Shown here piece by piece: positions 1 through 7,622 of a stretch of DNA of 38,941 bases. The DNA is taken from NCBI GenBank assembly GCA_039961635.1, contig JABRWB010000011.1, positions 1 to 38,941 of the forward strand. The letters are read 5' to 3'. Below the pieces are notes generated by a model. The model worked only from the letters and a program-made list of their open reading frames with translations. It made no database searches and had not been told where the DNA came from. The translations under genes and the position numbers were made by a program. The DNA comes from a bacterium. GTDB lineage: Bacteria > 4484-113 > JAGGVC01. Every line of letters starts with the position of its first letter. Position 1 is the first letter of the stretch.

Positions 1-12
1 GAGGCAGCGCAG

Positions 13-1411
13 ATGGTTAAGCGGCTGACAAATCTGGTCATGGGGGGGGGCTGGGATTGCCATAATCCTCTCCCTGTCGGTGCTCGCCATGATCGCGGCT
101 AGTTTCACAAGCTGCGGCAAAGGCGAAGTGAAGCAGTACGCCGCGTCCGCGCCGGACGCGGGCGAGGGCGGCACGAACCAATCCGGCGGCTCGATCGGCT
201 CGGAGCGCACCCCGGCGATCGATCCCGGTTTCGGCGGAAACGACGAGCCGGAGGGGGGCGGTGAAGGGCTGGACGGCGATGATCCGATCAATCCAATTGA
301 GTTTGAGCCTTGGATTTTCCGGCAGTTCACAGATCCAAGAGACTCTTCAGTATACGAAATTGTTGACGGTCGGGTTTTAATAACCTTTAAGAATCCGCCC
401 CAACTCCCCCAGTTGGATCCCAACTATTTTGACGTAATCAGGCCGGATACCGATCCTGCATATCAGGTGGATTATCCGCCAATCGTTGGGGATAACGAAA
501 TTGACAGCTTCGTTGCAGCGGAGAATTTAATTGTTTTAAGCGAGTGGAAATGCATCCGCAGCGCGGCATTCAAGCTTCCGGTTGGACAAAGCGTTGAGGA
601 TGCAGTCGCAAACTGGCCTTTGGAGTATCCAAGTCTTATTGACTCAGTTGACCCCGATTCAGTTGCAGAAGGTCATGCGGGACCAGATGACGAGCTATGG
701 CGGCACACCTTTTACGAGTACCTATACGACAGCACCTCCTACGGCATCAGAATTGAGCAGGTGTGGAACAATGGCTGGTTCGGGTCACCTGCAGTTAAAA
801 TCGCTTTTTTGGATACGGGCGTTCAGAGGGATGCATCATTTACCGACCTAAACGCCAACATGACTTCATGGGGTGTCAATACTGGAGACGACAAATCCAG
901 CTGCACTTGGAATATAGGCAATGGTGCGCCCTGGGACTGGCTATTGCGTGAAAGCCAGGATAACGCGCGCGAACTTGGGCATGGAACCTGTGTTGCAGGT
1001 ATCGCGTGCGCCGCTTCTAACAATGATCCAGACATTTACGTACCGCCCCCGGCCTACAATCCGGACCAACATCTGCAGGTAACCGATTTCTGCGGCATAA
1101 CCCGCTCCAACATGTTCATACCATTTGCGATGAAAGCTCGCGCATCGGGAAACTCATTCAAAACCAGTAAATGTCCAATTGTCAACGCATTGTTGGTTTT
1201 GGGTTGCGTAAAAGGCCGACTGAGCGGCACCTCGGCATCAGCGCCCCATGTGTCGGCCGTTGCAGCTTTGATGTGCAGCAGGTTTCCTACGCTTACTCCT
1301 TCGCAGGTTAAAGCGAGAATTGAAAACCGAGGCTGGACATTGCCGCATTCGGGACCTCAACCATTTCTGCCCTGCAAAGGACTTGATGCATATAACTCGC
1401 TTTTACCATGA
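13..1411 (+). CDS. Subtilisin-like (S8) peptidase lipoprotein, frameshifted in the signal peptide
   Basis: The uninterrupted frame runs from a GTG at 80. The natural start is probably the ATG at 13, with GAGG at 1-4. A run of nine G (42-50) puts it one base out of frame; with eight G the product would begin with a basic N-terminus, a hydrophobic stretch and a lipobox ending F-T-S-C, a classic lipoprotein signal. Numbered from 80, the S8 motifs are Asp D245 (FLDTGV), His H301 (GHGTCVAG) and Ser S387 (GTSASAPHVS). An N-terminal propeptide-like region (about 75-210) precedes them. His and Ser are only 86 residues apart, against about 157 in subtilisin, and no oxyanion-hole Asn segment is recognisable, so a piece of the catalytic domain seems missing. 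It overlaps the next gene by ATGA. The family is clear; activity is doubtful. Confidence 0.75.
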
Positions 1412-1452
1412 TTCAACGGTGCATTCCAAAGCTATGCAATGGAGGAATGAAG

Positions 1453-1872
1453 ATGAAGCCATTTTGGTTTTTTGCAGTTTTGCTTGCTCTTCCTTTTCTG
1501 TTCTCGTCATGCGGTTCAGGCAGCAACGTTCGCACTGGCGGACCCGATACTTACCGCGGATTCGATCTCGTCGGAGACAGGTTTGGCGGCAAAGCGCCAT
1601 ATGAATGGCATTACACCGTTTACGCAGTTCCGGGAATCGGCGATCCGCAAGGCACTGTCAACCTGATTTCAAAGGTTGAGATAGATTTCGGCGACGGGGG
1701 TGGATGGATCGATTGCACTCAGGAGCTTCGCAAAAACTGGTTGGGACTGCCGGATGCAAATCCCATGCATGTGTTTGACCAACCTGGAACCTATTTGGTC
1801 AAATGCCGCGTTGTGTATTTTGACGGCGCTGGTAGTTCCAAGGATGACACGGCAGTAGTTGAAGTCACTTAA
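1453..1872 (+). CDS. Small PKD-like lipoprotein
   Basis: This is a predicted lipoprotein of about 139 residues. GGAGG at 1441-1445 favours the ATG at 1453, although the frame is open from 1408, where ATGA overlaps the stop of the subtilase. The signal peptide ends in a lipobox (F-S-S-C). The mature part contains a beta-sandwich-like segment with D-F-G-D-G and, near the end, P-G-T-Y-L-V followed by alternating hydrophobic residues, as in PKD domains. It has a diverged copy at 2227-2691 (shared G-D-G-x-G-W-x-D pattern) and belongs to the same repeated unit. Its function is not known; it may be a surface partner of the neighbouring peptidase. Confidence 0.7.
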   Translation: MKPFWFFAVLLALPFLFSSCGSGSNVRTGGPDTYRGFDLVGDRFGGKAPYEWHYTVYAVPGIGDPQGTVNLISKVEIDFGDGGGWIDCTQELRKNWLGLPDANPMHVFDQPGTYLVKCRVVYFDGAGSSKDDTAVVEVT

Positions 1873-1895
1873 GCCTTTTTCGGGCGCTGCACCTA

Positions 1896-2234
1896 GTGTC
1901 CAAGTCAGCGCCAAGCATTGGGAGCTGGGTGGTCCCATCCCGTCCGCCCCTCGGATTTTGCGCACCGGCAAAGGACATTTGGTCTTGCGATATGATCGGC
2001 ACAAATTCCAAAGGTTTTTCGCTCGGCTATTCACCCGGCGCTTTGCATTGGGGTGACGGAACCTCAGGATCCGCCCCGCTTGTCAGCGCGGTGGCTGGAA
2101 TAATTGCCTACGAATTTCCAAGCTTGACGCCACTTCAAATTGAGTCGAGAATAAAGTCGGCTCATTTCCAGCTTGGTTCTTGGGACTACAGACATGTCGG
2201 CGGACTTAACGCATGGGAGGCGATTCATGATTAG
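1896..2234 (+). pseudogene. C-terminal remnant of a subtilisin-like peptidase
   Basis: The frame encodes only the last part of an S8 domain. It has a C-A-P-A-K-D-I-W segment (equivalent to the A-P-G motif before the active serine), then G-T-S-G-S-A-P-L-V-S with the catalytic serine region, then the usual closing helix (F-P-S-L-T-P-L-Q-I). The Asp and His motifs and any signal peptide are absent, and only about 23 bases separate it from the preceding lipoprotein gene. It contains the stretch before the serine that the first subtilase lacks, so each copy has lost a different part. The GTG at 1896 is a nominal start with no convincing ribosome site. It overlaps the next gene. Confidence 0.7.
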
Positions 2235-2691
2235 AACGATATTGACTTCCGTCGTCTGGGGATTGTCAACGCTTTGCGCCATGCTCTTTGCTTTGTTCTC
2301 TTGCTCAAAGGAGCAATCATCGCCCATGCCTGTTCTGCGCGACGTTGCGGTCATGCTGGTCGAACCGAATCACGCATTGCAGGGTCATGCTCCTTTTGGA
2401 ATTCGCTTAGGGGTAATTGCGTTTCCGGGAAGCAAGGACACCAACAAGTGGCCATTCGCGCTGAAAATCGAGTTGAACTACGGCGATGGCTCGGGCTGGG
2501 TGGACAGTACAAATTATATGTTGGCTTGGCAAAACGAAGAACTTGCGGACTCGGAATTGCCTCAACACATGTACTTAATACCCGGGCAATATCAGCCGCT
2601 TGCACGGGTGACTTACTGGGATGGCTCGATTGTTGAAAGACAATCTCTGTGGACAATCACCGTCCTCCCTCCCGAAGACGGCGGAAGCTGA
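2227..2691 (+). CDS. Small PKD-like lipoprotein, paralog of the gene at 1453-1872
   Basis: The start at ATG 2227 is supported by GGGAGG at 2215-2220. The N-terminus is a lipoprotein signal ending F-S-C at residues 24-26. The mature part shows the same N-Y-G-D-G-S-G-W-V-D pattern and P-G-Q-Y strand signature as its paralog, so it is probably one PKD-like beta-sandwich. It overlaps the end of the subtilase remnant, as expected for a duplicated [peptidase + PKD lipoprotein] unit. Function is unknown. Length about 154 residues. Confidence 0.7.
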   Translation: MIRTILTSVVWGLSTLCAMLFALFSCSKEQSSPMPVLRDVAVMLVEPNHALQGHAPFGIRLGVIAFPGSKDTNKWPFALKIELNYGDGSGWVDSTNYMLAWQNEELADSELPQHMYLIPGQYQPLARVTYWDGSIVERQSLWTITVLPPEDGGS

Positions 2692-2727
2692 CGTAGTTTG
2701 ATGATTTATTGACCTGCACACACTCCG

Positions 2728-2773
2728 GGCAGCGGCTCGGTCCTATCCCGTCCGCTCCCAGGATTCGTGCGCC
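2728..2773 (+). pseudogene. Short scrap of a third subtilase copy
   Basis: About 46 bases resemble 1920-1965 inside the subtilase remnant. Both contain the core ATCCCGTCCGC followed by CCxxGGATT, and both lie shortly after a PKD lipoprotein gene. Translated, S-R-P-L-P-G-F here matches S-R-P-P-L-G-F there. No peptidase motif survives. It is best read as the last trace of a third repeat unit. Confidence 0.45.
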
Positions 2774-2825
2774 GCGCCGCTTCGCGATCAAATCCACTGC
2801 GGCAAAACGTCGCTCGCGATTTGCG

Positions 2826-4019
2826 TTACCTCCCCAATCCGGCGCCCAGCGCGGCCATCACGTAGTCCTCCATCACGTTTTGCTCGATCCACATCTCGGC
2901 GCGATCCAGCACCGCCGCGTCGAACACGATCCTGGCGCGCGATCCGCCGCCGGCCGCGCCGAGCCTCGACAGCGATTCCCTTACCCAATCCAGCGCGGTT
3001 TTCTCGGCCGCGCGCAAAAGCTCGTTTTTGCGCTCAGCCTTGATGTCCCAGCGCTTCGCGTCCTTCGCTTTTTCGCCCAGCATTTCCTTGTCGGGAAGCG
3101 TCCAGGCGATAAGCTCCTCCTCCCTTCTGCAGGCCGAATCCCACAGCCCGCGTGCAAGGAACATGAAAACGTCCAGCAGCGTGTCGCCGTCGCCGGTGCG
3201 CCTGGCCGCCTCCAGCGCATCGTCAAGTCCGTGAAGCGCGTCGAGCGCGGCTATCCCTCCTCCAAGCTCCGCGGTGCGGCTCCACTCGCCGAGTTTCCGG
3301 TTTTCCGTCTCTTCGCGCCACGCCCGCCATGGCGGAATCCCTCCGCTCCATTTTCCGGCGGGATGGAACGCGGCCTGCGCGGCGAACAGCGCGAGCGTCC
3401 ACTTGCCCTGGGCGTAGCCCGCGGCGCGCTTTGCGCGTCCCTGCTCGATTCCGCGCGCGGACAACGCGGCGGCAAGCGCGTCGGGCGCAACCTGCGAGAG
3501 CCTGATCTCCTCGCAACGGCTCCTTATGGTGGGCAGCAGCCGGTACGGATGGTCGGTGACGAGGATGAAAACGGTTTTGTCCGGCGCTTCCTCGAACAGC
3601 TTGAGCATCATGTTGCTTGTCTGCTCGTTCAGCGCGTGCGCGCTGTCTATCAGGATTACGCGATGCGGCGACTGCGAAGGAAGCCGGAGAGCCGTTGAAA
3701 AGTTGTCGTAGTCCTCTTCCACAACCTCGACGGTGATCTGCTTTGTGCGGGGCAGGACGAACATGAAATCCGCCGTCGGCCCGGCCGGCATCGCGCGGCA
3801 GGAATAGCATTCGCCGCAAGAGCCGAGCCCTTCGGCCTCCGCTCTTCGGGCGCAAAGAAGCGCCTTGGCGAATATCGCGGCGAGCGTGGTCTTGCCCGTT
3901 CCCGGCGGCCCGGAAAGCAGGAGGGTTGTGGGAACATGCCCGCGCGCGAGAAACCGGGACAGCGCGGCGATGGCGCGTTCCTGGCCGACGAAACCTTCCG
4001 TGCCCAATCCGATTTGCAC
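2826..4019 (-). CDS. holB: DNA polymerase III subunit delta-prime
   Basis: This is a clamp-loader AAA+ subunit of 397 residues that helps load the sliding clamp on DNA. Walker A is GPPGTGKT (37-44). A four-cysteine zinc module is formed by C56, C68, C71 and C74. The Walker B-like strand is V-I-L-I-D-S-A-H (121-128), with D-S instead of D-E, typical of delta-prime subunits that are poor ATPases. The S-R-C motif at 167-169 supplies the arginine finger to a neighbouring subunit. The C-terminal part is Ala/Arg-rich and helical. The start is GTG at 4019, with a TATACT box 6 nt upstream and no ribosome site. It is divergent from the HD-GYP gene. A tau/gamma subunit is less likely given the length and the missing Walker B glutamate. 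Confidence 0.85.
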   Translation of the reverse strand: MQIGLGTEGFVGQERAIAALSRFLARGHVPTTLLLSGPPGTGKTTLAAIFAKALLCARRAEAEGLGSCGECYSCRAMPAGPTADFMFVLPRTKQITVEVVEEDYDNFSTALRLPSQSPHRVILIDSAHALNEQTSNMMLKLFEEAPDKTVFILVTDHPYRLLPTIRSRCEEIRLSQVAPDALAAALSARGIEQGRAKRAAGYAQGKWTLALFAAQAAFHPAGKWSGGIPPWRAWREETENRKLGEWSRTAELGGGIAALDALHGLDDALEAARRTGDGDTLLDVFMFLARGLWDSACRREEELIAWTLPDKEMLGEKAKDAKRWDIKAERKNELLRAAEKTALDWVRESLSRLGAAGGGSRARIVFDAAVLDRAEMWIEQNVMEDYVMAALGAGLGR

Positions 4020-4025
4020 CCGGCG

Positions 4026-4031
4026 AGTATA
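4026..4031 (-). promoter_or_regulatory. -10 box TATACT of holB, leaderless geometry
   Basis: On the minus strand TATACT ends 6 nt before the GTG start of holB. Transcription would therefore begin at or next to the start codon. No clear -35 box is seen. Confidence 0.4.
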
Positions 4032-4176
4032 TCAATATATGTTAGAATAAACGGACGGGCCGCAAGGACGCTCTTGTTCTCAGCGGTGCGGAATCGTTCG
4101 ATTGGTCAAGTGTTGACAATCGATTGCCGAAGCAGGCGCTATCAGCGCTTGAAGTTTGAACTAATATTGTAATCCG

Positions 4177-5409
4177 GTGAATAATTTCGTGAATCACGCT
4201 ACACCGAATTCGGGCCGTACCGAGATTGAGATCGAATATCTCATGCCGGGAATGGTTCTCGCGTCGGACATATTCGACGGCGACAACGTTCTGCTTCGAA
4301 GCGGCACAGCGGTCACGCAGGAATTTCTGAACAGCCTCAAGCGGCGCGGCGTGGAAAAAATCGTGGTTTCCGACGCGGTGGCGGCCGACATCAAGGTGCA
4401 ACAGTCCACGATGATGGGCGGCGAGACCGCAGCGAGGCCCGCGCTTGACATACCGGAGCATTTGGAAACGGAGCTGGCCGCGAATGAGCGGGACATCCTT
4501 TCTAGCGCGGGAGTGGAAACCGCGGTCGAGGAGCAGCTGCTTCTCGAAACCAGCGAGTGCGTCGAGGATGTTTTCTCCCGCCTGAACGAGGGCAATCTGG
4601 AAAGCCTTAACGCGCTCAAGGGGCCGGTATCCGAGATGATCAAGCAGTCCGTTTCCAAGCCGCACGCCGCGGTGAAGCTTCTTGACGTGGAGCACTTCGA
4701 CCAGTACACATTCAGACACTCGGTGAACGTCGGGCTGATTTTCTTCACGGTCGCAAAGAGCCATTTTCCCGCGGAGGAACTTGAAGAGCTGATGCTCGGC
4801 GCGATTCTTCACGACGTGGGAAAAGTCAAAATCCCACGGGAAATCATCCAGAAGGAAGGGCCGCTGACACGCGAGGAATTCGCGCTGATGAAGAAGCACC
4901 CGGAGTACGGCGTTGAAATGCTAAAGGACTATCCGGGGCTCTCCGAAAAGGCTCTCGATATCGTTTTGTCTCATCACGAGCGCTGGGACGGGCGGGGCTA
5001 TCCGAACGGGCTGCTGGAGGACGAGATAACCTGGATCGCGCAGATCGCGATGGTCTGCGACGTGTACGACGCGCTGACAACGACGCGCAGCTACAAGGCC
5101 AAGATGGACTTCCACGCGGCGATGAGCATAATCGTCCAGGGCTCGGGCTCCCACTTTTCAAAAAAGAGCGTGCGCGCTCTTTGCACCACGCTTGGACTGT
5201 ACCCGCTGGGCACGTTCGTCCTGCTTTCCGACAGAACGGTGGCGGTGGTGAAGCAGGTGAACGAGGACGCTTTGGCGAGACCCATCGTGACCGTCATCTA
5301 CAACGAAGACGGCACAAAGCTCCCCGCGCCGCGCGATTTGAACCTGGCAATCACTCCGGACTTGTCCATCATCAGGCCGATTACGGTCCACAAGCTCGGC
5401 GCGCATTGA
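4177..5409 (+). CDS. HD-GYP domain phosphodiesterase (first of a tandem pair)
   Basis: HD-GYP proteins usually hydrolyse cyclic di-GMP and so control the switch between motility and attachment. In this 410-residue protein the N-terminal ~70 residues form a small beta-rich domain (M-V-L-A-S-D-I-F-D-G-D) like the DUF3391-type leader common in this family. A helical linker follows, then the catalytic core with H212-D213 (ILHDVGKVKIP) and H-H-E-R-W-D-G-R-G-Y-P around 266-276. There is no receiver domain or membrane segment, so it is probably cytoplasmic. The start is GTG at 4177, 9 nt after a TAATAT box; GTG at 4189 is an alternative. A close paralog follows at 5535. The pilB/pilT genes later in the window are a plausible output, but that link is inference. 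Confidence 0.87.
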   Translation: MNNFVNHATPNSGRTEIEIEYLMPGMVLASDIFDGDNVLLRSGTAVTQEFLNSLKRRGVEKIVVSDAVAADIKVQQSTMMGGETAARPALDIPEHLETELAANERDILSSAGVETAVEEQLLLETSECVEDVFSRLNEGNLESLNALKGPVSEMIKQSVSKPHAAVKLLDVEHFDQYTFRHSVNVGLIFFTVAKSHFPAEELEELMLGAILHDVGKVKIPREIIQKEGPLTREEFALMKKHPEYGVEMLKDYPGLSEKALDIVLSHHERWDGRGYPNGLLEDEITWIAQIAMVCDVYDALTTTRSYKAKMDFHAAMSIIVQGSGSHFSKKSVRALCTTLGLYPLGTFVLLSDRTVAVVKQVNEDALARPIVTVIYNEDGTKLPAPRDLNLAITPDLSIIRPITVHKLGAH

Positions 5410-5449
5410 TTTCGGGCCGTCGGCCTGCTCCTTTGACTCGCCGCACGCG

Positions 5450-5478
5450 TTGCGTCCCGATTTGTCCAAGGTTATAAT
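5450..5478 (+). promoter_or_regulatory. Sigma70-type promoter for the second HD-GYP gene
   Basis: TTGCGT (5450-5455) is separated by 17 bp from a perfect TATAAT (5473-5478), about 56 nt before the ATG at 5535. The second HD-GYP gene can therefore be transcribed independently of the first. Confidence 0.5.
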
Positions 5479-5534
5479 TGCTTCCGCCCGATAAGGCATG
5501 GCTTCGCCCGCGCCGCATTTGAGGCCGAAATCAC

Positions 5535-6722
5535 ATGACCTCCGACAAAACCAAAAGCGGATTCGTCGAAATCGATGCAAGCGCGCTCAAGTCCGGCCAG
5601 GTGCTGGCGAGCGATGTTTTCGACGGGGACAGCTTGCTGCTTCGGGCCGGCACCAAAATTACCGACGGCTTTTTGGCCGCGCTTCACAAGCGCGGAATCA
5701 CGCGGGTTGAAGTGTCGGGCGAAACGGCGGGGATGCTCAAGTCGCGCGCCGGCGAGGCCTCCGGCAAGGACTCTCTGGAAGCGGAAAGGCATACGCTCGA
5801 GCTGATTGAGGAATCCGGTATTCAGCTTTCGGTCGATCCCGAAGTGCTTGAGGAAGTGTCCGACTGCATGGAGGACGTGTTCACGCGCCTGACGCAGGGG
5901 ATGCAGGTGGATTTGAATATAATCAAAGCCCCGGTCGCGAAGGCGATCAGCCAGTCGCTTTCCCGTCCGAACGCGGCGATCAAGCTTCTCGACGTGAAGC
6001 ACTACGATTTTTACACCTTCGGCCATTCCGTAAACGTCGGGCTGCTTTTCCTCGCGCTCTGCCGCGACCAATTTCCTGCCGCCGAAATCGAAAAGCTCGC
6101 GATGGGCGCGGTCCTCCACGACATCGGCAAAACCAAAATCCCGCTCGAAATAATCCGCAAGCCGGGGCCGCTGGATGCGCATGAATGGAATCTTATTAAA
6201 AAGCATCCTGAATTCGGAGCGGAGATACTGGAGGAGCATGGCGGATTCTGCGAGGAGGCGGTCTGGATTGCGCACCAGCACCACGAGCGCTGGGACGGGG
6301 GGGGATATCCTCGAGGGCTGAAGGGCGATGAAACACACCTTGTCGGCCAGCTTGCGGCGGTGTGCGACGTTTACGACGCGCTTACGACGACGCGCAGCTA
6401 CAAGCCGAAGATGGAATTCCACGACGCGATGAGCATAATCGTTCAGGGATCGGGCACCCAGTTCTCCCCCCGTGCGGTGAGAACCATTTGCTCCACGGTC
6501 GGGCTGTATCCCGTGGGAACCTTCGTTATGCTGTCGGACGGCAGCGTGGGCGTTGTGCGCGCGGTTAACGCGATGGTGCTTGTGCGCCCGGAAGTGATGC
6601 TGCTTTACGACGAAAGGAAACGGCGCATAGCCCCGCCAAAAAGACTTTCGCTCGAATCTTCGCAGGATTTGACCATCGCGCGCCAGCTCACTTCGGCCGA
6701 AGTCGGCGCGATGCGCGGCTAG
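5535..6722 (+). CDS. HD-GYP domain phosphodiesterase (second of a tandem pair)
   Basis: This 395-residue protein has the same architecture as the preceding gene: a small N-terminal domain (V-L-A-S-D-V-F-D-G-D), a variable linker, then the HD-GYP core with H195-D196 (VLHDIGKTKIP) and R-W-D-G-G-G-Y-P ending at P259. The C-terminal ~100 residues (D-A-L-T-T-T-R-S-Y-K, then I-I-V-Q-G-S-G) are nearly the same in both proteins, while linkers and N-termini differ. This indicates a tandem duplication with divergence of the input part. The expected activity is hydrolysis of cyclic di-GMP. A run of eight G (6297-6304) encodes the Gly-Gly of the GYP motif. It has its own upstream promoter. Confidence 0.87.
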   Translation: MTSDKTKSGFVEIDASALKSGQVLASDVFDGDSLLLRAGTKITDGFLAALHKRGITRVEVSGETAGMLKSRAGEASGKDSLEAERHTLELIEESGIQLSVDPEVLEEVSDCMEDVFTRLTQGMQVDLNIIKAPVAKAISQSLSRPNAAIKLLDVKHYDFYTFGHSVNVGLLFLALCRDQFPAAEIEKLAMGAVLHDIGKTKIPLEIIRKPGPLDAHEWNLIKKHPEFGAEILEEHGGFCEEAVWIAHQHHERWDGGGYPRGLKGDETHLVGQLAAVCDVYDALTTTRSYKPKMEFHDAMSIIVQGSGTQFSPRAVRTICSTVGLYPVGTFVMLSDGSVGVVRAVNAMVLVRPEVMLLYDERKRRIAPPKRLSLESSQDLTIARQLTSAEVGAMRG

Positions 6723-6728
6723 GCGGCA

Positions 6729-7622
6729 TCACGCGGAAGCGTCGTCCCGCCGCGCGCCGGATTTGCCGTCCTGCTTTTTGTTTCCCGCCGGAGGAGGAAC
6801 TTCGAAGCCGGCTAACATGAAAATCGCCCGACACTTTTCGGTGCGCAGAAATTCGGCGAACGCGGCCGCCTCCCTGTTTTCAGAAGGAAGCGAAAGCGCA
6901 TGGTAATACGCCCCCCCCGTGGCCTCGTATGGAAGAAAGTCCACAATTGCGATTCCCTCGTCCGCCAGCGCTGGTGCGGAAAACACCATTCCCGCGTCCG
7001 CCTCTCCGTTTTTGACGTACGCAAGCACGGTCTCGTCGGATGGCAACTCGACCAACCTGCCGCCAAGCGACTTGGCAAGTCCGTAGTATTCCAGCGCTTT
7101 TTTGGAAAGCCTTCCCGAAGGCGCGTATTCAGGCGACGCGGCTGCGACCTTTTTCGCTCCCTTCAGGAATTCCACGGCGTTTTGCGCTTCAAGAAACTTC
7201 CCCCCCCCATCGCGCCGCCTTACCGCGACCGCGATCCGTTCCCGCACGAGCGGCACCGCGCCTGTCGCGCCGGTCGCGCCCGCGGCAGAAAGCAAATCCA
7301 GCGCACCCGTATCCGCGACGAGCAGCAAATCGCAAGGCCCGCCCGCGGCCGCCCGTTTTTCGATTTCGCCGGTTTTCCCCAATACGACTTGGACATCCAC
7401 GCCGGTTGACTCGCGGTAAAGATCCGCCGCCTTTAAAAGCGGCTCCCGGAATACATCGCTGGCCATCACGGCCAGTTTTTTTTGCCCCGCGGGATTTTTT
7501 TCGGAATCGGAACCCGCGTCATTCCCGCCGGGCCTGTTGCAGGCGGAAAGCTGCGCAACAGTCGCAATCGCGAGGAAAATCGCGAACAGACGAAGAGCGA
7601 AAAAAGCAGGAATCCCCGTCAT
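6729..7622 (-). CDS. modA: ModA-like molybdate-binding lipoprotein (orphan)
   Basis: This is the substrate-binding protein of a molybdate/tungstate-type ABC importer, 297 residues. A signal peptide ending in the lipobox L-S-A-C (about 25-28) would anchor it to a membrane. The mature part follows the ModA pattern: V-M-A-S-D-V-F at the start of lobe 1, G-K-T-G-E-I, C-D-L-L-L-V-A-D, then A-S-P-E-Y-A-P-S-G, and G-E-A-D-A-G-M-V-F-S in lobe 2. The C-terminal ~25 residues are a charged tail outside the family. No modB or modC permease/ATPase gene is next to it. Its ATG overlaps the stop of the upstream gene (ATGA at 7619-7622), so translation is probably coupled. The oxyanion specificity cannot be read from sequence. 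Confidence 0.8.
   Translation of the reverse strand: MTGIPAFFALRLFAIFLAIATVAQLSACNRPGGNDAGSDSEKNPAGQKKLAVMASDVFREPLLKAADLYRESTGVDVQVVLGKTGEIEKRAAAGGPCDLLLVADTGALDLLSAAGATGATGAVPLVRERIAVAVRRRDGGGKFLEAQNAVEFLKGAKKVAAASPEYAPSGRLSKKALEYYGLAKSLGGRLVELPSDETVLAYVKNGEADAGMVFSAPALADEGIAIVDFLPYEATGGAYYHALSLPSENREAAAFAEFLRTEKCRAIFMLAGFEVPPPAGNKKQDGKSGARRDDASA

Noticed and set aside
2709-3698. 329-codon open frame on the plus strand
   Set aside because: It is antisense to holB and carries no domain signature.
4113-4145. Sigma70 promoter for the first HD-GYP gene using TTGACA at 4113-4118
   Set aside because: The -35 match is perfect, but the best -10 candidate (TATCAG) is 21 bp away, too far for a convincing promoter.
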